Assembly: GCF_020055675.1 (NCBI RefSeq)
Contig: NZ_JAIPUS010000007.1
Span: 1 to 64,000, forward strand
Length of the DNA: 64,000 bases
Direction: 5' to 3'
DNA from: Marivita sp.
GTDB lineage: Bacteria > Pseudomonadota > Alphaproteobacteria > Rhodobacterales > Rhodobacteraceae
This document shows positions 1 through 11,703 of the stretch, piece after piece. The notes below the pieces were generated by a model. It made no database searches and was not told the origin of the DNA. It saw nothing but the letters and a program-made list of their open reading frames with translations. Positions within the stretch are counted from its first letter, which is position 1; every line of letters starts with the position of its first letter. A program made the translations under genes and the position numbers.

Positions 1-194
1 GTCTGGATCGTCATGTGCAACGAGCCAACGATCCGCGCCCCCTTCAAGGGCTTGCTCTCACCGAATTCCTCGCGCAGCGCCATCAGCCCCGGCATCTCGG
101 TCTCGGCAATATCCAGCTCCTTGCGGCCAAACTCGGCCATGGAAATGTCGCGGACGGCGTAGTCCGCGGCGGTTACAGTGTCAGGTTTGTTCAT
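1..194 (-). CDS. ahcY: Adenosylhomocysteinase, N-terminal part (runs off the window)
   Basis: S-adenosylhomocysteine hydrolase splits SAH, the product inhibitor of methyltransferases, into adenosine and homocysteine in the cytoplasm. Only the first 64 residues are visible; the gene continues beyond position 1. The start [18 protein letters not shown] and the later stretch [12 protein letters not shown] are typical of the AhcY N-terminus, where the substrate-binding domain begins. The ATG at 194 lies 26 bp after the metK stop, on the same strand, so this is the last visible gene of a methyl-cycle operon. Homocysteine made here feeds the two-part methionine synthase encoded upstream. Identification is firm for the visible part; the catalytic and NAD-binding regions cannot be checked. 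Confidence 0.93.
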   Translation of the reverse strand, partial: MNKPDTVTAADYAVRDISMAEFGRKELDIAETEMPGLMALREEFGESKPLKGARIVGSLHMTIQ

Positions 195-220
195 TCTGTC
201 GTTCCTTGAAATCCGTTGGA

Positions 221-1411
221 TTATTGCGCGGCCACGGTCGCGCCGAAGCTGCGGGCCAGTTCATCGGCCAGATCGGTCCTCTCCCAGGAAAACCCGCCGT
301 CATCCTCGGGCTGGCGCCCGAAATGCCCGTAGGCGGCTGTCCGGGTGTAGATGGGCCGCAGCAGTTGCAGGTGATCGCGAATGCCACGCGGCGTCATGCG
401 GACCATTTCGCGCAGGCGGTTGGCCAGGTCTTCTTCGCCGACCTGCCCGGTGCCCAGCGTGTTGACATAGATCGCCACGGGCTCAGGCACGCCGATCGCA
501 TAGGCGAGCTGGATCTGGCACTTGTCCGCCAGGCCAGCGGCCACGACGTTCTTTGCCAGGTAGCGCGCGAGATAGGCTGCGGAGCGGTCGACCTTTGTCG
601 GGTCCTTGCCCGAAAAGGCACCACCACCATGGGGCGCTGCGCCGCCATAGGTGTCCACGATGATCTTGCGGCCCGTCAGCCCTGCATCGCCGTCGGGGCC
701 ACCGATGACGAAATTGCCGGTTGGGTTCACGATCAGCTTGTCATCGGCTGGCAGGTCCCAACCCTCGGCCTTGAAGACATCGGTGATATAGGGCTTGACC
801 ATCTCGCGGACCTCGGCCTGGCTGAGGCCTTCGGCGTGCTGCGTCGAGACGACAACGGTATCCAGACCCGATGGCTTTCCGTTCGCGTACTTCAGGGTCA
901 CCTGGCTTTTGGCGTCGGGTCCGAAATTCGGCTGCTTGCCAGATTTGCGATCCTCGGCCATGTGGCGCAGGATACGGTGCGCGAACTGGATCGGCGCGGG
1001 CATCAGCTCGGCGGTTTCCTTGCAGGCATAGCCGAACATGATGCCCTGGTCGCCGGCACCTTCCTCGCCCTTGTCGCCCTCATCGACGCCTTGCGCGATG
1101 TCGGCGGACTGGGCGTGCAGGCGGCAGACGATCTCGGCATTGCGCCAGGAAAATCCGGGCTGGTCGTAGCCGATGTCGCGGATCGCGTCTCGGGCGATCT
1201 GCTCCACGTCCTTGAGCACGGCTTCGGGACCACGCACCTCGCCGGCTATGGTCACGTGATCGGTGGTTGCAAGCGTCTCGCAGGCCACGCGGGACTGCGG
1301 ATCGGCCGCCAGGTAAGCATCCAGAATAGCGTCCGAAATCCGGTCGCAAACCTTGTCCGGGTGCCCTTCGGACACAGACTCGCTGGTAAACAGCCAGGTC
1401 TTGTCGCTCAT
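221..1411 (-). CDS. metK: S-adenosylmethionine synthetase
   Basis: MetK makes S-adenosylmethionine from methionine and ATP, releasing phosphate and pyrophosphate. The 396-residue length fits the family. Visible motifs are [16 protein letters not shown] near the N-terminus (ATP-binding histidine), [12 protein letters not shown] (signature 1) and [19 protein letters not shown] (glycine-rich signature 2). The frame is open for 15 codons further upstream, but I chose the ATG at 1411 ([17 protein letters not shown]) because it follows a good ribosome-binding site (GAAAGGAA) and matches usual MetK starts. It sits between metH and ahcY, so its methionine substrate and the removal of its spent product are encoded side by side. 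No SAM-responsive leader is recognisable in the 61 bp before it. Confidence 0.97.
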   Translation of the reverse strand: MSDKTWLFTSESVSEGHPDKVCDRISDAILDAYLAADPQSRVACETLATTDHVTIAGEVRGPEAVLKDVEQIARDAIRDIGYDQPGFSWRNAEIVCRLHAQSADIAQGVDEGDKGEEGAGDQGIMFGYACKETAELMPAPIQFAHRILRHMAEDRKSGKQPNFGPDAKSQVTLKYANGKPSGLDTVVVSTQHAEGLSQAEVREMVKPYITDVFKAEGWDLPADDKLIVNPTGNFVIGGPDGDAGLTGRKIIVDTYGGAAPHGGGAFSGKDPTKVDRSAAYLARYLAKNVVAAGLADKCQIQLAYAIGVPEPVAIYVNTLGTGQVGEEDLANRLREMVRMTPRGIRDHLQLLRPIYTRTAAYGHFGRQPEDDGGFSWERTDLADELARSFGATVAAQ

Positions 1412-1472
1412 CTCGTTCCTTTCTCCACTGCTGTGGGGTTTGGTTGGTCTTGGCAAGTGAACTTGCGGGGTG

Positions 1473-4132
<2,660 letters not shown>

Positions 4133-4136
<4 letters not shown>

Positions 4137-5200
4137 GCCGCGTCCTCCTGAATGGCGCCGGGCGCCTCGAACATTTCAAGCCCCGAAAGGCGCATCCGCC
4201 GCACCGTCGCCGGGACCTTCCGCGGCGGCTTGCCGGCGACCGCCTCGGCGATGGCGCGGATGTGGTCGGGCGTGGTGCCGCAGCAGCCGCCGACGATGTT
4301 GACCAACCCCGCCTCGGCCCAGTCACCCAGATGCGCGGCGGTCTCTTCCGGTGTTTCGTCATAGCCGCCCATCTCGTTGGGCAGGCCCGCGTTGGGATAG
4401 GCGCTGACGCGGGTATCGGCCACTTCGGACAGGGTGCGCACATGCTGACGCATCTCGTCGGCCCCCAACGCGCAATTCAGGCCGATCGAGAACGGCTGCG
4501 CGTGGCTCATGGAGACCCAGAACGCCTCGGGCGTCTGCCCCGTCAGCGTCCGGCCGGACCGGTCGGTGATGGTGCCCGAAATCATCAGCGGCGGCACCGT
4601 CAGACCCTCGTCAGCGAGGCTGTCGATGGCGAAAAGGGCCGCCTTGGCGTTGAGCGTGTCAAAGATCGTCTCGACCAGCAGCAGGTCGACCCCGGCCTCG
4701 ATCAGGGCGCGTGCAGCGTCGCCATAGGCGCGCGCCAGGTCGTCGAAGGTCACGGCGCGATAGCCCGGATCGTTCACGTCGGGGCTGATGCTGGCGGTCT
4801 GGTTGGTCGGCCCGATCCCGCCGGCAACCCAGCGGGGCCGGTCGGCCGTGGCCACGGCCTCTGCGGCCTCCCGGGCGAGCCGCACACTTTCCACGTTCAT
4901 CTCTGCGGCAAGGCTCTGCATGCCGTAATCCGCCTGGCTGATCGCATTGGCGCCAAAGGTGTTGGTGCACAGGATATCCGCCCCCGCCTCAAGAAAGGCG
5001 GTGTGAATGTCGCGGATCATCTCGGGCTGCGTCAGGCTCAGCAATTCGCTGTTGCCGCCAACGTCGCTTTTCCAGTCGGCAAAGCGCGTGCCGCGATAGA
5101 CCTCCTCGCCCGGTTTGTGCTGCTGGATCATGGTGCCCATGGCCCCGTCCAGCACGAGGATGCGGTCTGCGGCATGGGCCGTGATGTCGGTCTCGGTCAT
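4133..5200 (-). CDS. Methionine synthase, homocysteine-binding subunit (split MetH)
   Basis: This 355-residue protein is the homocysteine S-methyltransferase barrel of cobalamin-dependent methionine synthase, here as a separate gene. It begins [20 protein letters not shown]. It carries [17 protein letters not shown] and [11 protein letters not shown]; the cysteines of the last two are the family's zinc ligands, which bind homocysteine thiolate. The frame is open for 81 codons upstream, but that stretch is the out-of-frame end of metF, so I chose the ATG at 5200, just after the metF stop at 5212. Its stop overlaps the start of the folate/cobalamin subunit by four bases. Neither half could work alone. 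Confidence 0.95.
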
Positions 5201-5211
5201 TTGGTCTCTCC

Positions 5212-6090
5212 TCAGGCGGCGCTCTCGGCCGTGATCTCTGGCGTCAGCCCAAGCGCGCGGCACACCGCCAGGCTCACTTCGGGCCGATTGAGCGTATAGA
5301 AATGGAACTCGGACAGGCCCGCGTCCAGTAAAAGCCGGCATTGTTCCGTGGCGACACTGGTGGCGACCATGGCGCGGGTCTCGGGTGCATCGTCCAGACC
5401 GTCGAACATCCGCGCCAGCCAGTCGGGCACAGAGGCGCCGCACATGGCCGAAAACCGCTTGATCCCGGCAAAATTCGTCACCGGCATGATCCCCGGCACG
5501 ATGGGCGCCGTGATGCCGGCGGCGCGGGCCCGGTCCACGAAACGCAGGACCTCATCCGTATCGAACGCATATTGCGTGATTGCCCGGGCCGCGCCCGCAT
5601 CCAGCTTGCGCTTGAGGTGATCGAGATCGGCCTGCGCACTCGCGGCCTCGGGGTGAACCTCCGGGTAGGCGGCGACCGAGATGTCGAAATCGGCCACCCG
5701 GCGCAACCCCGCCACGAGTTCGGCAGCGTCACCATAGCCGTCCGGGGCAAGGCTTTGCCCCTCGGGCAAGTCGCCGCGCAGGGCCACGATCCGGCTGATG
5801 CCCTTGTCGTGCAGACCCTCGGCCAGCCGGTCGATCTCGTCCCGGCTGGCGCCCACGCAGGTCAGGTGTTGGGCCACCGGACGCCCGGTGCGCGCGCCCA
5901 CCATGTCCACCACGCGCGCGGTGCGGTCACGGGTGCTGCCACCCGCGCCATAGGTGACCGAAAAATAGTCGGGTTCGGCACCGGCCAGTTGATCGACGGC
6001 GCGCACAAGCGCCGCTTCACTGGCTTCGGTCTTGGGCGGGAACAGTTCGAAAGACACAGTGGCGGGGGCATCGGGATTGGTCCCGGTCAT
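5212..6090 (-). CDS. metF: Methylenetetrahydrofolate reductase
   Basis: MetF reduces 5,10-methylene-THF to 5-methyl-THF with a flavin cofactor, giving the methyl donor for methionine synthase. The 292-residue length fits the bacterial FAD/NADH-dependent type without the eukaryotic regulatory domain. Family motifs include [10 protein letters not shown] near the N-terminus (catalytic glutamate), [37 protein letters not shown] and [14 protein letters not shown]. It lies 11 bp before the homocysteine-binding subunit of MetH and 75 bp after the betaine-forming methyltransferase gene. That gap holds a strong hairpin, so metF and downstream genes may be expressed at a different level from the methyltransferase. 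Confidence 0.97.
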   Translation of the reverse strand: MTGTNPDAPATVSFELFPPKTEASEAALVRAVDQLAGAEPDYFSVTYGAGGSTRDRTARVVDMVGARTGRPVAQHLTCVGASRDEIDRLAEGLHDKGISRIVALRGDLPEGQSLAPDGYGDAAELVAGLRRVADFDISVAAYPEVHPEAASAQADLDHLKRKLDAGAARAITQYAFDTDEVLRFVDRARAAGITAPIVPGIMPVTNFAGIKRFSAMCGASVPDWLARMFDGLDDAPETRAMVATSVATEQCRLLLDAGLSEFHFYTLNRPEVSLAVCRALGLTPEITAESAA

Positions 6091-6131
6091 GCGGTATTCT
6101 CCAATTGCAAGGGCACAGGGATGAGATAAGT

Positions 6132-6157
6132 GCCGGGGCGTTTTAAACCACCCCGGC
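6132..6157 (-). terminator. Intercistronic hairpin between the betaine methyltransferase gene and metF
   Basis: Arms GCCGGGG (6132-6138) and CCCCGGC (6151-6157) enclose a 12-base A/T-rich loop. There is no T-run after it on the minus strand, so full termination is unlikely. An attenuator or mRNA-stability element is more plausible. It is the only sizeable gap inside the methyl-cycle operon. Confidence 0.5.
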
Positions 6158-6165
6158 GGGCCAAG

Positions 6166-7848
6166 TCACGCAGGCTTGCGGAAGTGCTGCACGCCCCAGG
6201 CAAGATGACCGTCATCGGCGGCCTTCACCCAGTTCTCCAGCCCCACGGCCATCTTGTCGAGATACTCTGCCGAGGCTCCGGCCTCGCGCAGTTTGGCATA
6301 ATTGGCGATCAATTCTTCGCGCACGCGGGAATAATGCGCGCGCAGGTCGCTCACCGCGTCCTCCTGCTCCACGGTCTCGAAGCCAAGCGCCTCGGCCGCC
6401 TCGCGGTAAAACCGGGGTGACCCCAGGTCGTTGAGCTGCAGGCGATCATAGACCGGCTGTAGCACCGCCGGGTCAGCGGCATCGGCTTGCATCGGGTCGG
6501 TGAAAATCAGATGCCCGCCGGGCTTGAGCACGCGCCACGCCTCGGCCAGTACATTGGCGCGCTGATCGGAATGCAGGAAGGCGTCCTGGCTCCACACCAC
6601 GTCACAGCTGGCATCGGGCTCCGGCACGTCTTCGAACACGCCGTGGCGCACCGTGATCTTCCCGGTCAGCTTGGCCGCGCGGATCTTGCCAAGATTGTAC
6701 TCGTTCTGCGTCTCCGAAATGTTGAGGCAGACCGCCTCGCAGCCAGTCTTGCGGACCAGCGTGCGCATGGCACCACCGTAGCCCGCACCCATGTCCAGCA
6801 CCCGGGCCGAGCCGTCCAGGGTTGGCAGCCGGTCGATCATCGACTCGATGGTCCGGTCCGACGCGGTGCGGATGTCCGGCGTTTCGGCGTAGCGGCCGAT
6901 ATGCAGGTCCTCGCCGCCCCAGATCGTGGAATAGAACGTATCCGCATCATCGCTGTCATAATAATCTTCGGTGATGTCGCGGATATCCTCCTTGCCGTCT
7001 TCCGACGCGCCCCACCGCACCAGGTGCAGGGCCGATTTCTCGGCCACGTGGATGAAGAAATCCGGATCGTCCTCGGCATAGGTTTCCTGGAAATCGCCAT
7101 AGGTGCGGACCCGCTCGAAACCGGCCTCCGACAGCAGGCGGCGCGTGTAGTTCTTGCGGATCGGGCACATGTTGAGCGTGTAGGACGACCCGTCCGGGAA
7201 GGAATACCGCATCCGGCACAGCCCCTCGTCGACGTGATCGGGCTCCGCCGTGACCTTGTTGCCGCAATAGTAATACTTGTGCTTGGTCGAGTACCCGCGG
7301 TCGAGCATGGCGTCGTAATTGCGCTGGTCCAGGATCAGCAGCCCGTCATGCTTGAGCGCGGCATAGAACTCCGCCAGCGCGCGGCGGCGTTCGGATTCCT
7401 TGTGCAGATGGGTGAAGGAATTGCCCAGGCAGACAATCGCGTCATATTTGCCGTTGATGTCACGGTTGAGCCAGCGCCAATCGGCCTGCGCGGTCTTGAG
7501 GATCAGGCCCCGTGCCTGTCCGTTCTCGAACGCCTTGGCCACCATCGAGGCCGCCCCGTCGGACGCGGTCACATCAAAGCCCGCCTCGGTCAGCCGGACC
7601 GAATGGAAACCGGTGCCGCAGGCGACGTCGAGCACCCGTTCCTTGCCGCGGGCACGCAGGATGTCGATGAAGAACTGACCCTCGCTCTCGGCACGGCCTT
7701 CCCAGTCGATCAGCTCGTCCCACTTGTCGACGAAGGTGCTGACGTATTCCTTGCGATAATGATCGGTCTCGCGATCGGCCAGCGGATCCTCGCTGTAAAC
7801 CTGATCGGTCATCGTCAGTTCGGCGTTTTCGGCCATCGGTTGGGTCAT
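6166..7848 (-). CDS. Fused glycine/sarcosine and sarcosine/dimethylglycine N-methyltransferase (betaine synthesis)
   Basis: A 560-residue protein with two SAM-dependent methyltransferase domains. The N-terminal half has the motif-I stretch VLDVACGTGFHSVRL and resembles glycine/sarcosine N-methyltransferase (QRNYDAML, KHKYYYCGNKV). The C-terminal half has ARVLDMGAGYGGAMRTL, VVWSQDAFLHS and LKPGGHLIFTDPM, typical of sarcosine/dimethylglycine N-methyltransferase. Together they would convert glycine to glycine betaine with three SAM. Halophiles usually have two separate genes; a fusion is known from Actinopolyspora. The ATG at 7848 follows a good Shine-Dalgarno sequence (TGGAGA). It is the first gene of a unit that also encodes the enzymes regenerating SAM and removing SAH. 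The substrate range is inferred from motifs and context. Confidence 0.88.
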   Translation of the reverse strand: MTQPMAENAELTMTDQVYSEDPLADRETDHYRKEYVSTFVDKWDELIDWEGRAESEGQFFIDILRARGKERVLDVACGTGFHSVRLTEAGFDVTASDGAASMVAKAFENGQARGLILKTAQADWRWLNRDINGKYDAIVCLGNSFTHLHKESERRRALAEFYAALKHDGLLILDQRNYDAMLDRGYSTKHKYYYCGNKVTAEPDHVDEGLCRMRYSFPDGSSYTLNMCPIRKNYTRRLLSEAGFERVRTYGDFQETYAEDDPDFFIHVAEKSALHLVRWGASEDGKEDIRDITEDYYDSDDADTFYSTIWGGEDLHIGRYAETPDIRTASDRTIESMIDRLPTLDGSARVLDMGAGYGGAMRTLVRKTGCEAVCLNISETQNEYNLGKIRAAKLTGKITVRHGVFEDVPEPDASCDVVWSQDAFLHSDQRANVLAEAWRVLKPGGHLIFTDPMQADAADPAVLQPVYDRLQLNDLGSPRFYREAAEALGFETVEQEDAVSDLRAHYSRVREELIANYAKLREAGASAEYLDKMAVGLENWVKAADDGHLAWGVQHFRKPA

Positions 7849-8373
7849 GTGTGTCTCCAGTTTCGAACTGTCCCGTTACCGCCGATCCAGATGACCGCCG
7901 GCTGCACGATATCGCTGCGCAAGCCGCAGGGGCTGCACCGTTCGCATTGCTTATTTCGATGTTCGCCGCGGCTCGCGTGATCCTACCGCGGGATGCAGTG
8001 TGGTCGGGCCCGCGGCCTGTCCCGGTCAATGAAAAGCCTTTTGCAGGCTCACCACCATTCCGAGGCGTCCACGGTGCCATCCAACCTGTGCGCCTACCAT
8101 CACTAACCAATAGCGACGGTTCAACCCCCATTTGCGACATTCTTGCTAAGACAATGATTTACACCGATAAAAAGTCCGTATGGGCGGTTCCCGACTCGCG
8201 AATGGTTCATCCGCGACACGACGGCCCAACCGCAGGGTGCACCAGGACCGTTACCCGGACCATCGCCGGCGGATGACGGGCGGTATGCCCAGGGTCTGGA
8301 ACCGGGGTCTGGAAAATGTCCCGTGATTTCAGAGGATCCGCATGGCGCGGGCCGTTAACGGACCGCCTGCGAC
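7849..8373. other. Gene-free leader/promoter region of the methyl-cycle operon
   Basis: About 525 bp without a convincing gene separate the methyltransferase start from the 3' end of a hydrolase gene on the same strand. On the minus strand an AT-richer patch around 8100-8180 could hold a promoter (TTGAAC near 8120 is a possible -35 element). I looked for SAM-II, SAM/SAH, SAH and glycine riboswitch cores and did not recognise one. The length suggests a long 5' leader or upstream control sites, possibly for osmotic response, but no known operator is visible. Confidence 0.4.
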
Positions 8374-9177
8374 CTAGCCGCGCGCCTGCCGGAGCTGCCA
8401 GCCGCGCAGCGCGGCAACCACGAGATCGGGGCATTCCGCAAAGGGCAAATGCCCCGCCGGCATCATCTGCGCAACCCCTTGGGGCGCGCCCCGGATGATC
8501 CCGATCTGGTGCGCCGGCGGCACGATCGGATCGCGTGACCCGATGATGGCAAGCACCGGACACCCGACCTGCGCCAGACCGGCCCCGACATCCGCGTTCA
8601 GCACCCACATCGCCGTTGCATAAAGCGCGCTTGGATCGCAGGCGCTCAGCTGCGCGCGCATCGCCTCGGGCGCGGGCACCTCCAGCTTGCGGTCCGCCGC
8701 TGCCAGCGCATAGCCCTGCTGGAACTTCTCGGGCGATGACAACCACATCGTCATGCCCGCGCGAAACGCCATCTCGCCCAGCATCGGCACCGAAAAGAAC
8801 CGCGCCCCCGGATCGAACGTACGGCCCCGGTCGCCCTTCGTCAGCGCCCCGATCAGGACAAGACTGTCGATCAGCTCGGGATACCGCTGCGCCAGCCACA
8901 GCGCCATCATCCCGCCGGTCGAATGTCCGATCACCAGCGCCGGCACCCCGCCGAACCGGTCGCGGATCTGCTCTGCCAAACGGTCGACCCAGCCACCAGT
9001 TTCCAGGTCTTGCGCAATGGTTTCGGCATCGTCACCCGGCATGTGCCCCGGCAGGTCGAACACCGCCATACGGTCGGGGGACCACCGAAGGCGGTCGATC
9101 ATCGTCTCCCACATGTGATGCGTTTCCAGCAAACCGGGAAGCAGTACAACCGGTGGACCAGACGTGGGATCGGACAT
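8374..9177 (-). CDS. Alpha/beta hydrolase
   Basis: A 267-residue alpha/beta-fold hydrolase. The catalytic triad is visible: nucleophile Ser86 in GHSTGG, an aspartate in GSRDPIVPP and a histidine in AGHLPFAEC. The oxyanion-hole region is VVLLPGLLE. The ATG at 9177 (MSDPTSGPP) follows AAGAGAGG at good spacing, so I preferred it to an in-frame GTG eight codons upstream. The substrate is unknown; the closest general types are esterases and ester-bond hydrolases of the MhpC/PcaD kind. It is probably transcribed alone or after the exchanger gene upstream, from which it is separated by 90 bp. Nothing in the context ties it to the betaine operon downstream. Confidence 0.8.
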   Translation of the reverse strand: MSDPTSGPPVVLLPGLLETHHMWETMIDRLRWSPDRMAVFDLPGHMPGDDAETIAQDLETGGWVDRLAEQIRDRFGGVPALVIGHSTGGMMALWLAQRYPELIDSLVLIGALTKGDRGRTFDPGARFFSVPMLGEMAFRAGMTMWLSSPEKFQQGYALAAADRKLEVPAPEAMRAQLSACDPSALYATAMWVLNADVGAGLAQVGCPVLAIIGSRDPIVPPAHQIGIIRGAPQGVAQMMPAGHLPFAECPDLVVAALRGWQLRQARG

Positions 9178-9267
9178 GAGCGCAAGCCTCTCTTGGTACA
9201 CTTGCTCCGGGCGACGCCGCTATATTCACCGCCATTGGCCCATCGTCAACGCCCGCAGCGAACCGCC

Positions 9268-10308
9268 TCAGCCGACGACCGCTTGCATCGCAATGGCCCC
9301 AATATACATCGCCAGGAGCAGGACGCTTTCCCGCCCGATCCCGCCGGGTCCCTGCTTTTCGCGGAACAACAACCCCAGCAACAACACACCCGTCATCAGC
9401 AGTGCCGTCGCCAGCCAGAACAGGTCCGGCGATCCGATCGCGTGATAGAGCGACCCCGCGCGATATCCGAAATCCGACACGGTCAGGAACAGGATGTCGA
9501 ACGTGTTGCCCCCGATGATCCCGCCGACCGCCAATTGCAGCGCGCCGCGCCGCACCGCCGCCAGCGTGGTCACGAGTTCGGGCAAGGAGGTCACAACAGC
9601 CGTCATCAGCGCCCCCACGAGGGTTGCCGAAACACCCAGTCGCTCGGTCAACTGGCCGCCGACCTGCGAAATCACCCAGCCCGCAACGCCCATGACCAGC
9701 ATCAAGGCCAGGAACTGCCCGACCAAGGCACGCGCGGGCCGGTCGGGGCCGTCCTCTTCATCCGGCACATCATCGCGGGTTTCCTCGGTCCGCACCGGCC
9801 GCCACATGGGCGCGTCGCGCAGACGCGATGTCGCCACCACGCCGACTGCGTATATCCCGACCAGCGCGAAAGATGCCGGATGTACGCCGATCACCGTGAA
9901 GTCCGGTGTTGTAAACGCGGCAAAGGGCACCGCCAGCATCAGCATCAAAAGCCCGCATTGAAACACATTGGCCAGCTCTGCCGCCGCATGTTCCAGGTTG
10001 GCCCTCCGGTGCAGCAGGTCGGCCAGTGCCAGGAATGCCGTCTGTGCCGCGATGCCACCGATGCCGTTGGCAAAGGCCAGCGACGCACGGCCATCCAGCG
10101 CCGAGCTCAAGGAAACGATCGTGCCGGAAAAAGACGTGGCCGCCCCCAGAAGGACCCCGCCGATCAGCGCTTCACCGAAACCGGTGCGATCCGCGATGCG
10201 ATCCGCAAGGGTTGTCATCCTCAACCCGGCAAAGAGAACGACACCCGCCGCGATCCCGCCAAGGATCAGCAGCAGGGACAGGGAACCTGAAGCAAACACC
10301 AAGCTCAA
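9268..10308 (-). CDS. Sodium/calcium exchanger-like (CaCA) membrane protein with a degenerate first alpha repeat
   Basis: A 346-residue inner-membrane protein with about ten hydrophobic segments and the two-repeat layout of the CaCA superfamily. The second repeat is canonical (TSLPELVTT, then IIGGNTFDILF). The first reads GAATSFSGTIVSL and ANGIGGIAAQTAF, so the usual SLPE acid is missing. A hydrophilic acidic loop (DEEDGPD) separates the halves. The start is a TTG at 10308; a later ATG (MTTLADRIADR) would remove the first membrane segment, so I kept the TTG although its ribosome-binding site is weak. It is divergent from the AI-2E-family gene at 10412. The transported ion cannot be read from the sequence. 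Confidence 0.78.
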   Translation of the reverse strand: MSLVFASGSLSLLLILGGIAAGVVLFAGLRMTTLADRIADRTGFGEALIGGVLLGAATSFSGTIVSLSSALDGRASLAFANGIGGIAAQTAFLALADLLHRRANLEHAAAELANVFQCGLLMLMLAVPFAAFTTPDFTVIGVHPASFALVGIYAVGVVATSRLRDAPMWRPVRTEETRDDVPDEEDGPDRPARALVGQFLALMLVMGVAGWVISQVGGQLTERLGVSATLVGALMTAVVTSLPELVTTLAAVRRGALQLAVGGIIGGNTFDILFLTVSDFGYRAGSLYHAIGSPDLFWLATALLMTGVLLLGLLFREKQGPGGIGRESVLLLAMYIGAIAMQAVVG

Positions 10309-10411
10309 CGCGCACTCGCCGTTCCGGTTTCCCGCAAAGTCTTGTTTTCGGAACCCCGAACACGAACGCCACGTTGGCCTTTCAGATCATCGTTTGCACC
10401 AAGGACCTGAT

Positions 10412-11533
10412 ATGACCCGCCAAGGCCCGGAACCTGTCCTGACAGGTGTGAAAGCCAAACCGCTTACCTGGCTTGTCGGCCTGATCTATCTTGTCCTGTC
10501 GTTCTGGGTGCTCTCGGCCATGGCGGTTGTGGTTATTCCGGTGGTCTTCGCCGTTCTGATCACGCTGCTTGTCGCCCCGCTGGACGAATGGGTCCACCGG
10601 TCCCTGCCGCGCGGCTTCGCCTGGATGGCACATCTTGTCGTCATGCTTTTGATCGTTGCCGTCGTCATCATGGTGTTCGGCGCGCTCTATTTCGCCGGCC
10701 AGCAAACCCTGCAAGCGATGCCCAGCATCACCGACGAATTGAACGAGCTCGTGCCCCAGAGCAGCGCGCAGACGCAGGATCAAACTCTCCCCTTCGCCGG
10801 GGAAATCGGCGCAATCTGGGGCAAGGCAGGAAGCAATTTCGGCGACTGGGTTGTCCAGCGGGCGACCAACTTTGCAAGCTCTGCCGTCACGATGACAGGC
10901 GCCTTCGTGACCGCCTTTCTCATCGTGTTCTTCCTGGTCCTTCTGATGCTGATCGAAATGCCGCGCTGGCGGTCCAAGACAGGCGATCTGCTCTCGGCTG
11001 AAAATGCGCAGATCTGCCACGACACGATCCGCAGCATCTCCGGGCGCCTGCGAAAATTTCTATACGTGCGCACCCTGATCGGCGTGCTTCAGGCCGCGCT
11101 CTACACTGGCTGGCTTGCCCTCTTTGGTCTGGATTTGCTGGTGGTCTGGGCAGTCCTGACTTTCATTCTGACCTATATTCCCAATATCGGGTCCATCATT
11201 TCCGGTCTGCTGCCGGTACTCTATGCCTTTCTCGTGCTTGACCCGCTCACGGCCTTCTGGATCGGGGCCGGTATTTTCGCCATCGAACAGATCGTGGGCA
11301 ATTTCATCGACCCACGGTTTCTGGGCCGGCAGTTCATGCTGTCGCCGGTAATCATCCTGGTCGCGCTGATGTTCTGGGGCTGGCTCTGGGGCGTTGCCGG
11401 CGCGTTCCTGTCCACGCCTCTGGTGCTCTGCCTGCTGGTTGTGTCCCACTCGATCGAACCGCTACGCCCCGTTGCACTTTTTCTCAGCAACCAGTCCAAC
11501 ATGGACCATCTGGACCGCGCCCTGTCAAATTGA
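10412..11533 (+). CDS. AI-2E family transporter (PerM-like permease)
   Basis: A 373-residue membrane protein of the PF01594 family (PerM/YdiK/TqsA type). Several N-terminal hydrophobic segments (LVGLIYLVLSFWVLSAM onward) are followed by a periplasmic or amphipathic region and a C-terminal membrane bundle. That bundle includes the family-typical TYIPNIGSIISGLLPVLYA and IDPRFLGRQFMLSPVIIL. Members have been linked to export of autoinducer-2 or to sodium/proton antiport, but most are uncharacterised. The frame is open far upstream; I chose the ATG at 10412 because AAGGA lies just before it and the protein then begins MTRQGPEPVL ahead of the first membrane segment. Confidence 0.85.
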   Translation: MTRQGPEPVLTGVKAKPLTWLVGLIYLVLSFWVLSAMAVVVIPVVFAVLITLLVAPLDEWVHRSLPRGFAWMAHLVVMLLIVAVVIMVFGALYFAGQQTLQAMPSITDELNELVPQSSAQTQDQTLPFAGEIGAIWGKAGSNFGDWVVQRATNFASSAVTMTGAFVTAFLIVFFLVLLMLIEMPRWRSKTGDLLSAENAQICHDTIRSISGRLRKFLYVRTLIGVLQAALYTGWLALFGLDLLVVWAVLTFILTYIPNIGSIISGLLPVLYAFLVLDPLTAFWIGAGIFAIEQIVGNFIDPRFLGRQFMLSPVIILVALMFWGWLWGVAGAFLSTPLVLCLLVVSHSIEPLRPVALFLSNQSNMDHLDRALSN

Positions 11534-11678
11534 CGCGCGGCGCCCCCCAGCAGACCGGGACGATCCGCCCGGCCTGTTGACCGTATAAAGGCCGGCAAAG
11601 CGCCACGCTTCACCGGCCCATTTGCTAACAAGTGGTTAATCCGTCCCGGTAACCCCTTGATATCTCGTGCCATGACAG

Positions 11679-11696
11679 CGTCCCACGCGTGGGACG
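11679..11696. terminator. Perfect palindrome in the convergent gap before sdhB's stop
   Basis: CGTCCCACG followed by CGTGGGACG, an 18-bp perfect dyad between the AI-2E-family gene and the end of sdhB. It has no T-tract. Its sequence resembles the hairpin after gcrA (48338-48361, arms GGGCGTCCCA/TGGGACGCCC), so it may belong to a family of terminator-like elements in this genome. Confidence 0.5.
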
Positions 11697-11703
11697 GGGC
11701 GGC

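Noticed and set aside
1412-1472. SAM or SAM/SAH riboswitch before metK
   Set aside because: Only 61 bp separate metH and metK, and I could not form any of the known SAM-binding cores in them.
7849-8373. Glycine riboswitch before the betaine methyltransferase gene
   Set aside because: The conserved tandem aptamer core was not found on the minus strand.
9968-10411. N-terminal extension of the AI-2E-family gene
   Set aside because: It would overlap the exchanger gene on the other strand, lacks membrane-protein composition, and the ATG at 10412 has a proper ribosome-binding site.
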